Below are positions 36,540 through 47,200 of a stretch of DNA of 64,000 nucleotides, one piece after another. Made by a program: the position numbers and the translations under genes. A model generated the notes under the pieces. The model did not search any database. It had not been told where the DNA came from and saw only the letters and a program-made list of their open reading frames with translations. Every line of letters starts with the position of its first letter. Within the stretch, counting starts at the first letter, position 1. The stretch is taken from positions 10,790 to 74,789 of the forward strand of contig CAUGJE010000011.1 of assembly GCA_959599915.1 (NCBI GenBank). The letters run 5' to 3'. This DNA is from an uncultured Collinsella sp. Its GTDB lineage: Bacteria > Actinomycetota > Coriobacteriia > Coriobacteriales > Coriobacteriaceae.

Positions 36540-36648
36540 TAATGCTCCAAACAGCCAAAATTTAAAACCCGATAAAAGTCATATTACGCGGCTGTTTGCG
36601 GCTGTTCAATGGAATCAAGCGAAAAGGCTTAAAACCAGGGAGGCCGTT

Positions 36649-36975
36649 ATGTCCGATTGCATCAAGCTCAACAAAGGAAACATCGATGTATGCGAGCGCG
36701 AGGTTATCGTTCTTCGCGAGATCATCGCTGCCGCCATGGGTCGTTTGCACCAGATGCGCAAGCAGTGCGAGCGCGGCTATGTGTCTTCGGAGGATTTCGA
36801 GAATGCGTTGGATGCGTACGGAGTAATCAGTGAGCGAGTCGATGAGCTTGACCAGCTTGGTTTCGAGTTCAGATGGTCGTCAGTCCCCGATGCCGGAATC
36901 GATGAGAACGACGGGCTCGAATGGATCGAGGACGACAACCCTCCGCGTGAGCGCGGTTTTGATATTGCTTGTTAA
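36649..36975 (+). CDS. Small hypothetical protein
   Basis: 108 aa, acidic and mostly helical (ICEREV-like N-terminus, then a predicted helix EDFENALDAYGVISERVDEL). Not recognised. CAGGGAGG precedes the ATG. It lies just upstream of the 206-aa gene on the same strand, separated by 28 bp. Confidence 0.5.
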   Translation: MSDCIKLNKGNIDVCEREVIVLREIIAAAMGRLHQMRKQCERGYVSSEDFENALDAYGVISERVDELDQLGFEFRWSSVPDAGIDENDGLEWIEDDNPPRERGFDIAC

Positions 36976-37003
36976 TGTGACCGAACGGTTGATTGGAGAC
37001 AAA

Positions 37004-37624
37004 ATGTATCCGTACTACGAATGTGACAACTATCCCATGAGCATTACAGATGATGACGGCCCGTTTCTGATCATGGAGGCGAGGCTGTCTGGCGACGACG
37101 AGCTCAATGATGATTTTAGGAAAGGCGCCAGTTATAGATGCTCGTGTGCGACTATTTCTGCGGCGATTGATCTTTGCAGGTCGATGACGGACGGCGATGC
37201 CGATCCTTGGTATGAAAGTTGGGAGAAGGCGGTTGAGCGTTATCCGCTCGAGAAATGCGAGGATGCGACAACGCTGTATTGGATCGAGCCGACCGATCCG
37301 CACAAGGCGCTGTGCGCCCTCCAACCCCATTGCGATCTTGAGCCATACGTGGCTGAGGCAATTGGCGCAGTTGACACGTATCTACTGGAGTGCGCGGACT
37401 ATCCCTTTACGGTCGATCATTTAGATCTAAAGGACGTTGACGTCCTGCTCAGCGCTGCTTGGGGATTGGCTCGAGTCCTCGAAGAAACTTGGGGCACTTG
37501 CGACCCTGATGATGTTTTGGAAAAGATCGAGGATGCTACGTACAGTGCGTATATAACGGTTAAGGACCTGATCGCGGGCGAAGAGGCGGCCAAAGCCAGC
37601 GCAAAGTCCGATGACAATCTTTAG
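37004..37624 (+). CDS. Hypothetical acidic protein
   Basis: 206 aa, strongly acidic, no signal peptide or membrane segment. Seven cysteines are scattered without a metal-binding spacing I can name. GGAGACAAA precedes the ATG. It shares strand with the helicase-nuclease pair downstream, but a 318-bp gap separates them. Confidence 0.45.
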   Translation: MYPYYECDNYPMSITDDDGPFLIMEARLSGDDELNDDFRKGASYRCSCATISAAIDLCRSMTDGDADPWYESWEKAVERYPLEKCEDATTLYWIEPTDPHKALCALQPHCDLEPYVAEAIGAVDTYLLECADYPFTVDHLDLKDVDVLLSAAWGLARVLEETWGTCDPDDVLEKIEDATYSAYITVKDLIAGEEAAKASAKSDDNL

Positions 37625-37942
37625 CCACCGCACTGAACGGCGCGACCGATCGGAAGGCTGCCGGGAAAAGCTTTAGCAAGCGCCCCGACCAGGTTCAGGA
37701 GTCTGCCGCCGATGCATCCCTGATGCGTGTCGCCCTTGCAGTGATCGATGCCAAAGAGCGCGAGGCGTTGGAGTGCGATCTTAAGAAACTGCTCGCTTCG
37801 TGCGAGTAGTCGCTGACTGCTCCTCTTTCCTTTCTTTCTTCTCTCAAGCGGCATGGACGCCGCCGCCTTGACCGCCCAGCGCGAGTTTTGTCCGCACGGG
37901 ATGGTATCAAACACGTGTAACAACTAAATCGGAGGTTTGACC
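37625..37942 (+). other. Gap with a possible decayed small reading frame
   Basis: A frame ending with a stop at 37807-37809 reads like real protein (VALAVIDAKEREALECDLKK) but its only ATG, at 37723, gives 28 codons, and no ribosome binding site is seen. It may be the tail of a lost gene. The rest holds the GGAGG ribosome binding site of the helicase gene. Confidence 0.3.
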
Positions 37943-40900
37943 ATGGCTATGTGGGATCTCAACTGCCAATCGAATCCGTCGTCTGCGGACGACAAGGAGC
38001 TCGCTCCCTATCTTGCACGTCAAAAGGCGATGCGCGAGTTTTTTGAGCGTGCGCTGTTTGCCCCCAAGGATCAGGGCAACAATGGCCTGTACTTTTTGGG
38101 CGCCACGACGGGCTCGGGTAAAAACTATACGGCCGAGCAGGTCACAGCCGACCTCATCGCCGGTGGCTGGGACGATTCGGGCTGTTTTAACAAGTGCCCG
38201 GGCCGTCGTTACCTGGTGTTTGTGGTGCCGGGTAAGGACAACCGCGACAACTACGTTGCGAGCGTGCGCAAATTGCTGGTTGAACAGGGCATGGATGGCG
38301 ATGCCGCGCAGCGCATGGTGTTCGATCTTCCGCGTGCGGGCGATAACATCCTGCATTGGATTGAGACTACGCGCGGTAAGGGCGCCGTGGGCGTGCGCGA
38401 CATTCCGTGTCCCATCGAGGCGGACGACGAGAGCTCTCATCGCATCATTAAGCGAGCGTGGGGCAACGCGATGGAGATCGCCGATGACCTTTTGGGCATC
38501 CTTGACACTCGAAATCGTCTGGGAGGTGTTGCAGACCGTTTGACCCCCGCCCTTCGCGACAAGCTATCGTCGGCGGATGCGAGCTTGCGTTGGGCTGTGA
38601 GCCACGAGCTCAAAAACATCACGCGCGGCATGGAGGTAATCCCCCAGATTTGGCCGTCTGCCCTGCTCAATGACGAGAGCATACCGCATGTGATTGCCCT
38701 GACGCCGCAAAAGCTCATCAATAGGATCGATACAGTGACCGGTGCAGGCGTTGTGCTCTTTAACGCAATGGCTGCCGAGAAGGGCCTGTTTATCTTTGAT
38801 GAAATCGACCACATGAAGGCCGACATACTGTCGACGCTGACAGACGATCCCGTGACGTTTCAACCGGACGAAGTATTGCGTATCCTCGATCGTCATTTTA
38901 ACGGCGGTGTGGTGGACCCCTTGCTACTGGGGAATCGAGATCAATGGATGGCGGTCTATACGCACGCTTCCACGTCGGGCGATCACAAAGGGTCAAACGC
39001 CGAGAGGAACAGGGTTTCGCGGGCGAGCGTAGAGGAAGATGCCGAAGAAATCGCCAAGGATGTCAAGAAAATTCAAAAGGCACTCGCCTCTTGTATTAAG
39101 GACATGAAACTGCGTCCGCCTTTTGCGCTGTCTGACGAGGCGAAAGAAGAGCAGCTCTCCGGTCGACATCTGTTTGGCAGCGACGATATTTCGGTGGGCG
39201 ACAACTCGGCGAATCCGTTGCGCTTCAAACTCAATGAGGGCGGTACTCGCAATATGATTATCACTCGCGGAGGGAGTGGGCAGCAAACCGTCAGCAAGGC
39301 GGTGCGTCGTGCACGCGGTCTGGTCAGGATGGTGGTGGGTCATCTCGCCCGTTGCGCCACGCTTATGGACAAGCTGTACTACGGCAGCATTTCGTACAAG
39401 GACGACCTTTCGCGCAAGAACATCATCGATGCCCTGGGCATTAGGAACAACCAGACCAGCGAGAAGTATTTTTGGGATTCGTTGATGCTGGCGCTGTTCT
39501 TTAAAGATCGTAAGAATGACGAGATCGATGCCGCCGACGACTCGATGTATGCGCGTGGTGTCGATTATCTAGTGATGGAAACCACCATCGAGCACATGTT
39601 TACCACGTACCTAACCAGCCACGGCATTGAGCGCATGCCCGAGGCCTACCTTGCCTCCATTGCCGCCAAAGCGCCTTGCGTGTGCATGAGCGCAACATGG
39701 AGTGCGCCGACCGTCAAAAACTTCAACCTCGATTACCTTGACGAGGTTCATGGCGTGGTTCGCAAGGACGCTTGGATTGGCGAGCTCAACCAGGAAATCG
39801 TGCGACAGACTAAGCTGTTTAACAAACAGGCTGCGAAGGAGTACGACGTCGATATTGCCTGGGTGGATGAGTCCAAGGAAATTGCCGGCATGGTCGCGCT
39901 GGCAGGCGGCGCCTTTGGCGGCATCATTGTGTCGCCCGACGAGGTGTACGAGCGCGCGATGCGGTTCTTTGACGGGATTGGCGTGAGTGAGGGACTTGCG
40001 GTGCGCTTGCGCTTAAAGATTGCTGACAGGGTGGGCGTGAGCGACGCCAAGAGCATCGAGTTTGAGCTGAAGCGCCTGAGCAAGACGCTTGTTGCCGTGA
40101 GTACTTGGGCCCGTGGTGTGGCGCGTAACGAGCAACGGGCGGGAGCCGTTTTTACCACGCGCCACATGGGAAACCATGGCGAATTCAATAGTCTGGCGCT
40201 GGATCTTGCGCGCGAGATTGTCGCGGAGCTGGTGATTAGAAACATCAAGTGCCCCGAGATGTCGTACGAGAAATCGCTTGAGGCCGCCAAGGACATGGTG
40301 CCGTGCTTTAACGCTGCGGAATGGGATGCAGGTTGGCGTGGCGCTCAAAAACGTCTCGAGCTGGGCCAGCCGACCCTGATGTTTATCAATCTTTCGGCCG
40401 GTGGCTTTTCCAAGAATCTCAAATACAAGGTGCCGGAGAATCTGTGCGACATGGTTCATCAGGTCGATTGCGGCTTTGAAAATGCCGACCGTCGCCCCAA
40501 GATGGATCTTGATTTCTTATATATCGAGTCGCCCACAAGTCGTTTGACCTGGGGAGTGGAGATCAACTCAAATAAGTTTGTCCAGCAGGCGCTACTTGGC
40601 GTGGTGGAGCAGGAGGAACTGGTAGCGCGCGGCGAGGTTCCGTTTACTCAAAAGCGCCGGAACGTACGGATGCTTCTATCTGGCGTTAATAAGAGCCTGC
40701 CGGTGCGCGACACCCTCTCTTATCAGGTCGAAGGCGCTCGCATTGTGGCACAGGCTGTGGGTCGCCTGATGCGCACGAGTGTAAAGATGCCTTGCGTGCA
40801 GGTGCTGCTCGACCGCGAGATTGCGAACGATTGCAACTTTTCGTTCTTGCATGATTTGCCGATGGGCTACGAGCTTGAGCAGGTGGTTGGTGCCTGCGCC

Positions 40901-41875
40901 GCTGCCAACAACCATATGACGGACAACAAGGAACACGCTGCCGTTAAGCAGCAGAACCTTGCCGCCTTTAGGAACAACCTTGCCAAGCAAAAGCACGAAA
41001 AGCTGGCGTGGAAAGTTACCTCGCTAAACGCCGGGGACGAAGATCTCACTGCTTTTGATGGCGAGCGCGACTTTTACCTGCATCATTTTTGCCTGCCGTG
41101 GGAAGATCTCGCGCAATACCCAGAGCGCCGGAGTACCGCGCTGCGCATGTCGCATGCTGCAAATGGCTATGCCTATGCAGAAGGCGGGGCATGCAAGGTG
41201 CCGCACTTTGAATTCCCTAGCTACGATGGTGAGCCCGTCGAGCAGATTGCTGCTCGTCTGGAGGATCGTTGCCACTGCAAGGAGGGCTTAAAGGGCGCGA
41301 CGGTTCGCCAGGTGAGCCAGGCGGCGGCGCGCGTACCCGAGCTGCTGTCAATTCGCGAAGTGCGTGAGCGTTGGTCGAGCGACGGGGTGCCCACAACGCT
41401 GCAGCCGGCGGCGACGGCGCACATGACGCCCTATATGTTCCAGGCGGTCTACCTGGGTGAGCTGGGAGAATCTGCCGGAAGGGCAATCTTTGAGGCATAT
41501 TACGACGGCCGCTATTCGCTTACGCGTGGCGATGCGGCACACGCCGAGACAGGTGGCGACTTTGAGGTGCTCGATGCTGCTGGCAACACGACCGGGGTAT
41601 GGATCGATTTTAAGCACTATCGCATCGGTGCCTATATCGCTTATGTTCGCGACGGTCGCGAGGCGTCGGATGCCGAGCGCTTTAGGGCGAAGGCTCAAAA
41701 GGTTGGGGCGAAACGCCTGCTAATCGTCAACGTTTTGGCTGATGAGGCAGCGCTTGAGTGCGTGCCCAAGGCACTCGATGCTGAGGGGACTGTGTTCTCC
41801 GTTCCTTATATGGCCGCCGACGGTGCAATCAATTTGGAGATGATGGAGGCGATCGGCCGTGCAATCGAAGCATAA
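37943..41875 (+). CDS. DinG/XPD-like helicase fused to PD-(D/E)XK-like domain
   Basis: 1310 aa. Walker A GATTGSGKNY (residues 53-62), DEXD-type FIFDEIDHMKAD (Asp286), motif III CVCMSATWSAP (about 583) and a DinG-like motif VI QAVGRLMRTSV (about 937). A C-terminal segment GDFEVLDAAG...GVWIDFKHYRIG (Asp1222, Lys1224) looks like a PD-(D/E)XK nuclease core. I see no clear iron-sulfur cysteine cluster. GGAGG lies 7 bases upstream. The next gene overlaps its 3' end by 17 bp. Role: probably unwinding and cutting foreign nucleic acid with that partner (inference). Confidence 0.7.
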   Translation: MAMWDLNCQSNPSSADDKELAPYLARQKAMREFFERALFAPKDQGNNGLYFLGATTGSGKNYTAEQVTADLIAGGWDDSGCFNKCPGRRYLVFVVPGKDNRDNYVASVRKLLVEQGMDGDAAQRMVFDLPRAGDNILHWIETTRGKGAVGVRDIPCPIEADDESSHRIIKRAWGNAMEIADDLLGILDTRNRLGGVADRLTPALRDKLSSADASLRWAVSHELKNITRGMEVIPQIWPSALLNDESIPHVIALTPQKLINRIDTVTGAGVVLFNAMAAEKGLFIFDEIDHMKADILSTLTDDPVTFQPDEVLRILDRHFNGGVVDPLLLGNRDQWMAVYTHASTSGDHKGSNAERNRVSRASVEEDAEEIAKDVKKIQKALASCIKDMKLRPPFALSDEAKEEQLSGRHLFGSDDISVGDNSANPLRFKLNEGGTRNMIITRGGSGQQTVSKAVRRARGLVRMVVGHLARCATLMDKLYYGSISYKDDLSRKNIIDALGIRNNQTSEKYFWDSLMLALFFKDRKNDEIDAADDSMYARGVDYLVMETTIEHMFTTYLTSHGIERMPEAYLASIAAKAPCVCMSATWSAPTVKNFNLDYLDEVHGVVRKDAWIGELNQEIVRQTKLFNKQAAKEYDVDIAWVDESKEIAGMVALAGGAFGGIIVSPDEVYERAMRFFDGIGVSEGLAVRLRLKIADRVGVSDAKSIEFELKRLSKTLVAVSTWARGVARNEQRAGAVFTTRHMGNHGEFNSLALDLAREIVAELVIRNIKCPEMSYEKSLEAAKDMVPCFNAAEWDAGWRGAQKRLELGQPTLMFINLSAGGFSKNLKYKVPENLCDMVHQVDCGFENADRRPKMDLDFLYIESPTSRLTWGVEINSNKFVQQALLGVVEQEELVARGEVPFTQKRRNVRMLLSGVNKSLPVRDTLSYQVEGARIVAQAVGRLMRTSVKMPCVQVLLDREIANDCNFSFLHDLPMGYELEQVVGACAAANNHMTDNKEHAAVKQQNLAAFRNNLAKQKHEKLAWKVTSLNAGDEDLTAFDGERDFYLHHFCLPWEDLAQYPERRSTALRMSHAANGYAYAEGGACKVPHFEFPSYDGEPVEQIAARLEDRCHCKEGLKGATVRQVSQAAARVPELLSIREVRERWSSDGVPTTLQPAATAHMTPYMFQAVYLGELGESAGRAIFEAYYDGRYSLTRGDAAHAETGGDFEVLDAAGNTTGVWIDFKHYRIGAYIAYVRDGREASDAERFRAKAQKVGAKRLLIVNVLADEAALECVPKALDAEGTVFSVPYMAADGAINLEMMEAIGRAIEA

Positions 41876-43754
41876 CCAGCCGTGCGGTTTGGGAGACATC
41901 GCCGTATCAGAGCTCGTGTTGCAGCTCGATGCCGCTGCTGCCGAGGAGCGCTACTCGGTCTTTTGGTGCAACGTCGGCGATGCGGGCAAGCATGCCGTGG
42001 CGAACTTTATGGCCGATGTGTGCCAGACGGGCAAGGTCGTCGCGCTCACGCAGCTTGCAGACAACCGCGTCTTTCTGATGGTCAAAGCGGGCGTGCAGAC
42101 GGGCGACCTTAATGCCTCGCTTTATCAGGAGCAGATAGTTCCGATTAAAACTAATTGGAACGAGTTGGACGATTACGTTGCGCTCCGCTTGCTGTTCAAC
42201 TCCTGCTCTCAGTTTGAGGGGATTGAGGACGAAGTTCCCAATGACACCGGGCACCTGTATGTCATTAGCGCCAAGGGTGCCCGCCGCGATGCTGTCGAAA
42301 GCGACGGAAGGGGACCTGCCAAGATCGAAACGGTTGAAATCGTTATCGATGAGGATTGCACCTTTGATCTTAAGATTCGGACGTTTACCAAGCGCCGTGT
42401 GCTTATTGGCAGGGCACAAGGTGACGAGAAAGAGCTCGAAAAGATTAAGAGCCATGTGGGCTACAGGCTATCGCCCGTGGCGACGATGGTGCTTGCCCAC
42501 GAACAAAAAGACGAGTACATCCTGCGCCGAGCCAAGGGCGACAAGCCGTCCAAGCGCCGTGATCTGACGTTCTCGGCCCAGGCGGACAAGGTCGCCTATA
42601 CCAAGAAGGGCATTTTGTATCGAGAGCTGCAGATTCTCGAACGCCGTTACAGCGACTTCGCCCGGGTGACGCTCATGGAATACCCGCGTAAGAGTTTCTA
42701 CGAGGTGCTCAAGGGTGATGAGTACGCGCGCGTGGTTGCGGGGCGCATGGCGGGGCAGCGAATCGTGGTGTCGTTTGCGCGCAATGGGCTTGCCGAAGTG
42801 GCGCGCCAGCTGGCCGATCGACTTAACGATTCCTCGTGGGGCGTTCGCGCAACGTATGGCGGAAGGGCCGTGGATTCGCGGGCGCTGAACCTTGTCGTTG
42901 TGCCCAATGAGGTTGCTGAGGACGACGGCTATGCCTTACATGCTGGCGTGGTGGAACAGCACGTGACACCGGATGTGTGCGAGCCACTGTTTAAGGTGGC
43001 GCCAAAGCAAAAGGATCGCAATGCGCAAGAGGCGATCCTGGGCGCCATGCTCAAAGAACTGCTGGTAAAGCAGGATGTTGTCGACGAGCGGGTGACGGCG
43101 TTTGATCTTGATGCTTTGGATATTGAGTCGGTGACGGTGTGTGGCTTGGTCGATGTGCCGCATAAAACAAAGGACAAGATTGAGCTGGATTCGCGTATCG
43201 CTACGTTGGCGATTGGCGCGGATGGGGGCATGCGCTATGCCTCACATTCGGCAGAGGATGGTCCCGAGGACGAGATGGAGCTCGATCTGCTGACCGCGGA
43301 CGGCAAACTCGATAAGGGCGCCTATGTCTTTGACGTGCATGCGGACGGGCAGTCTATGCTTGCGCGCGTGCGGGATACGGGACTGACGACGTTTTCCAAT
43401 AACTTTATGGCCCTGGTGGGTGAGCATCAGCTCACAGGCAAAGCAGGGCGTAAGAAAGAGATTTTCGAGAGCTACAACTCGCCTTATTACGGCATTGGAA
43501 CGTTCGAGCGTGCGGGCAAGACTTGCTATTTTGTGGGCGTCAACAACGGCACCCAGGAGGATATGGCGACTGCGATTCACGTGCGTTCGATTGAGGTACT
43601 CGACGGCGATGATTTGTCTGAGTTGTTGGTTCAGCTGGCCAACATAGGCCTTTCGCGCTATAAGGCTCCGTCCGTGTGGCCGATTCCGGTCAAGTATCTC
43701 AACGAGTGCGCTGCGCGTGAGGGCGCGGTAGAGGATGGCGGTGGCGACAAGTGA
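41859..43754 (+). CDS. Partner of helicase-nuclease, possibly PIWI/Argonaute-like
   Basis: 631 aa, starting with GTG inside the helicase gene. I do not recognise it with certainty. The C-terminal third has alternating strands and helices with features that recall PIWI/RNase H domains (IATLAIGADGGMRYASHS, YYGIGTFERAGKTCYFVGVN, and an end like LANIGLSRYKAPSVWPIPVK). The middle NLVVVPNEVAEDDGYALHAG could be a MID-like region. The known PIWI-RE systems pair a PIWI-like protein with a DinG helicase and a nuclease, which matches the partner gene. Catalytic residues cannot be assigned by eye. Confidence 0.4.
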   Translation: MQSKHNQPCGLGDIAVSELVLQLDAAAAEERYSVFWCNVGDAGKHAVANFMADVCQTGKVVALTQLADNRVFLMVKAGVQTGDLNASLYQEQIVPIKTNWNELDDYVALRLLFNSCSQFEGIEDEVPNDTGHLYVISAKGARRDAVESDGRGPAKIETVEIVIDEDCTFDLKIRTFTKRRVLIGRAQGDEKELEKIKSHVGYRLSPVATMVLAHEQKDEYILRRAKGDKPSKRRDLTFSAQADKVAYTKKGILYRELQILERRYSDFARVTLMEYPRKSFYEVLKGDEYARVVAGRMAGQRIVVSFARNGLAEVARQLADRLNDSSWGVRATYGGRAVDSRALNLVVVPNEVAEDDGYALHAGVVEQHVTPDVCEPLFKVAPKQKDRNAQEAILGAMLKELLVKQDVVDERVTAFDLDALDIESVTVCGLVDVPHKTKDKIELDSRIATLAIGADGGMRYASHSAEDGPEDEMELDLLTADGKLDKGAYVFDVHADGQSMLARVRDTGLTTFSNNFMALVGEHQLTGKAGRKKEIFESYNSPYYGIGTFERAGKTCYFVGVNNGTQEDMATAIHVRSIEVLDGDDLSELLVQLANIGLSRYKAPSVWPIPVKYLNECAAREGAVEDGGGDK

Positions 43755-43798
43755 TGGTGTTGCGCAATTATCGCTCCTAGAACTTTTTGAAATTACGC

Positions 43799-43827
43799 TT
43801 GCATTGTAAAAGGGGAGAACATATACT
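43799..43827 (+). promoter_or_regulatory. Sigma-A-type promoter upstream of the 64-aa gene
   Basis: TTGCAT (43799-43804), a 17-bp spacer, TATACT (43822-43827). It lies 81 bp before the ATG at 43908. Confidence 0.55.
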
Positions 43828-43907
43828 GCAGCCATAGCACATCAGATGGGGTCTCAAAAAGAGACCAAGCAAACGAGTTTTCAGTTTATGTTGAGAGGTA
43901 CTTGAGC

Positions 43908-44102
43908 ATGACCAGCAGATTTTTCCCCCTTTACAACGACAATACCGACCATATCGATCTCAATACCATCTACGGTTGCAGTATTGGTTCTAAGGCCGAG
44001 AACTACATGTTCGCTCAAGATGATCTAGAGCTTAGCTCCGAAGATTATGAGTACCTGAATGATATTGAGCGCGAGCGGGAGTATGAGCTCGGCATCCGCT
44101 GA
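43908..44102 (+). CDS. Small acidic protein of unknown function
   Basis: 64 aa, very acidic at the C-terminus (DDLELSSEDYEYLNDIERER). GAGAGG lies upstream of the ATG. It has a good promoter of its own. No homology recognised; a short regulatory or DNA-mimic-like role is possible but unsupported. Confidence 0.5.
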   Translation: MTSRFFPLYNDNTDHIDLNTIYGCSIGSKAENYMFAQDDLELSSEDYEYLNDIEREREYELGIR

Positions 44103-44221
44103 TGGATGTGGGCTTGTCTCCAACTCCTCCGATTTAATTACCCCGTTATCACCTCTTTTTAGCGGGGCATATTGGATCGATTATGTGTCAAACATCAGCT
44201 CATCGTGGGAAGGAATCGGCA

Positions 44222-47200
44222 ATGAGCAAGAACGTGAACAAGAACATCAATGGCGGCGCTGCGGGTAAGGCGAAGGCCGCCGGGCGTATGGCGACAGTTG
44301 CTGCGGCAACGATCGCCATGACGGGCGGGTCGCTGCTGTCTCCGCTGACTGCGGTGGCGCAGGGTGCGAACGGTGCCGACGCTACTGCGAAGCCGGCTGC
44401 GGTGCTGTCTCCGTTGACGAGCGCGGCTGCTGCTAGCGCTGGCGCGGGCACGGTGTCAGCGGTGCAGAAGGTCGCCAACCTGCAGGCTGCGGTCGATGCG
44501 GCTCGCGCTAAGGCCGCTGCTGCCAAGGCCGATTTGGATGCGGCCGCCGCTCCTTACGACGCCGCCGCTGCCAACCAGCAGCAGGCTCAGAGCGCCTACG
44601 ATGCGGCCCGTGGCACAAGCGACGCTGCCGCTTCTGCAGCTTCGGCCGAGCTGGAGCAGCAGATGGGTGCCGCGCAGGACAAGGCCGATGCGGACGTGAA
44701 GGCGCTCGAGGACGCTCAAGCTGCACTCGATGCCGCAAAGAGGGATCTGACGGACAAGGGTGAAGCCCTGACCGCTGCCCAGAAGACCGCCGACGATGCC
44801 CAGGCTGCGCTCAAGTCCGCGCAGGCCGCTGCTGCCGATGCCACGCCCGAGGCTGTTGCCGCGGCTCAGGCCGCTGCCGAGCAGGCCGCGAGCGAGCTGG
44901 AGCAGGCAAAGCAGCAGGCCGCCGACGCGCAGGTCAGGCTTTCGAATGCCCAGGCTGGCGTTGATGCCGCCGCGGCCAAACAGCAGGACGCGCAAGGCAA
45001 GCTTTCGGCAGCTCAGCAGGCAAAGGATGCGGCCGATAAGGATGTGAATGCCGCTCAGGCGAGCTATGACGCCGCCAAGGCCGATCTCGACCGTGCCGAG
45101 CAGGGTGCCGCGGGCCCGGAGTACGAGGCTGCCAAGGCCAAGGTGGACGCCGCCGCTGCCGCGCTGGACGCCGCCAAGTCGGTCCAGGCGCAGCGCGAGG
45201 GCGAACTCGCTGCTGTCTCGCAGGAAGTGACCACTGCCGAGGGTGAGGTGCAGGCTGCTCAGCAGGCGCTCGCCGTCCAGCAGCAGGCTGCGGCTGACGC
45301 GCAGTCCAAGTTGGACGCTGCCACGGCTGCTGCGACCGCGGCAGACGCCGCCGTCGATCAGGCTAAGGCCGAGCATGCCAATGCGCTTGCGGCGCTGGCC
45401 GACGCTCAGGCCAAGCTCTCGGCCGCTAAGGACGAGAAGAACGCTGCCGACAAGGCGCTCGACTAGGCAAAGGCTCAAAAGCAGCAGGCCGATCAGGCTG
45501 TAGCTCAAGCGCAGGCCAAGCTCGACGCCGCTCAGGCTACGGCGAACGCCTCGGCGGAAAACTACCGCCAGGGCGCCATTGCGTTCTTTAAGAGCGTGGG
45601 TGCCGACGATGCGGCGGACCTGATTCTCAACTGCAAATATGCCAGCCTCACCAAGGTGGGCGAGGAGGTTGACGCGACGAGTCTGACCAACATGAAGCAA
45701 GCGATTGTGTGGCTCAAGGCGTGCAACAAGTATCGTGCGAGCGTTGGCCTGGGTGAGCTCAAGGTGACGTATGCCATGATGGCGACCGCGATTGCCGATG
45801 CGAATTTCTCCGATACCAAGACTGCGCACGCCATGCAGTTCAACGTGGGCGAAAACGTGGCGTGGAACTACGGAAGCGACCCGTTCATCCAGTGGGTCGA
45901 TCAGGAGAAGGCCGTCTTTGACCGCGCTGCGGCTACGCTGGGAGCGACGGGCCTTACGGGAAAGGCTGCTTTTGATTTCTACGAGCAGCATGGCGACGAA
46001 ATCGATCGCTACGTGGCTGCGCATGGCGGGAGCGTGCATACAGTCGGTCACTACATGAATGTGATCGATCCCGATTACACCGTAACGGGTATGGGGGTTT
46101 GCACGCGCGGGACGATGAACCGTTGGCTTACGCAGGCGCAGACGTTCTCTATGTCTGGAGGATGGTACACGAATGCCGCCAATCCGATGACGGTTGCCGA
46201 ATACGAGGCTGCGCTTAATGCGTGGTGTGACTCGTTGGCAAATCCTGGGCAGGGCGTGGACGCGGCTCGTCAGGAGCTTTCTGCCGCTCAGGGCGCGGCT
46301 GCGCAGGCTGGCGGCAAGGTGAGCGCCGCGTCGCAGGCCGCCGCTGCAAGGCAGGCTCAAGTCGATGCTGCTGCCGCCGATGTTGACGCTGCTGCCGCTG
46401 GGGCCTCGGATGCCCAGGCTGCCGTGGGGGAGAAGCAGGCCGCGGCTGAGGCCGCTGCGCGTGCCGTGGCTGATGCCCGCGCCGACGTGGACGCTGCCAG
46501 CGCTGCGGTTACCGCGGCGCAGAGTGTCGTGACTGCCAAGTCTGATGAACTCGATGTCGCCAAGGGCAAGGCTGCCGCTGCCCGGCGTGCGCTGGATGCC
46601 GCTCGCGCCGGCGTTGGCGACAAGGAGAGCGCGCTTGCTGCCGCCCAGGACGAGCTGGCTGCGTACTCTGCCGACGTTGCCGCTGCTCAGCGTGCATTTG
46701 ATGCGGCCTCGGCGGTGCTCGAGGGGGCGCGTGCCGTTCAGGCTGACGCGCAGGCTGCAGTGAATGCCGCGCAGGGTGCGGCAGGCCAGGCAGATGCCGA
46801 CGTCGCTGCTGCCCAGGCCGAGCTTGTTGCCGCCCAGGCTGCTGCGAGCGGTGCCGGCACGGCTGTGACCGCGGCTCAGGCCGCATCCGTCGCGGCTGCT
46901 GCTCGTGCGGCTCAGCTACATGATGCCGCCGCGGCGCTTGCTCAGGCGACGGAGGACAAGGCCGCTGCCGATGCTGCTGTTGAGGCAGCGGCTTCGGCGA
47001 AGACCGATGCCGAGTCTGGCGTGACTGCGGCGGACGACGCCGTAACGGATGCGACCGCTGATCGCGATGCTTCTGCCGCCGCGGTTGCCCGCCTGCGCAG
47101 GATCAACCTTGCCGACGCCATCGCTAGCGGCCGTGCCAACGATGCGGATGAGGCGCTCAACGCTAAGATCGCTGCAGCCCACGATGCCGCCGAGCGCGCC

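Noticed and set aside
37723..37809. 28-codon gene before the helicase
   Set aside because: Amino-acid usage looks natural but there is no ribosome binding site and the frame has no longer start. Kept only as a possible remnant.
45464..45466. Programmed readthrough or pyrrolysine at the TAG
   Set aside because: Many genes here end in TAG, no pyrrolysine genes are visible, and there is no structured context. A simple C-to-T nonsense mutation is the plainest reading.
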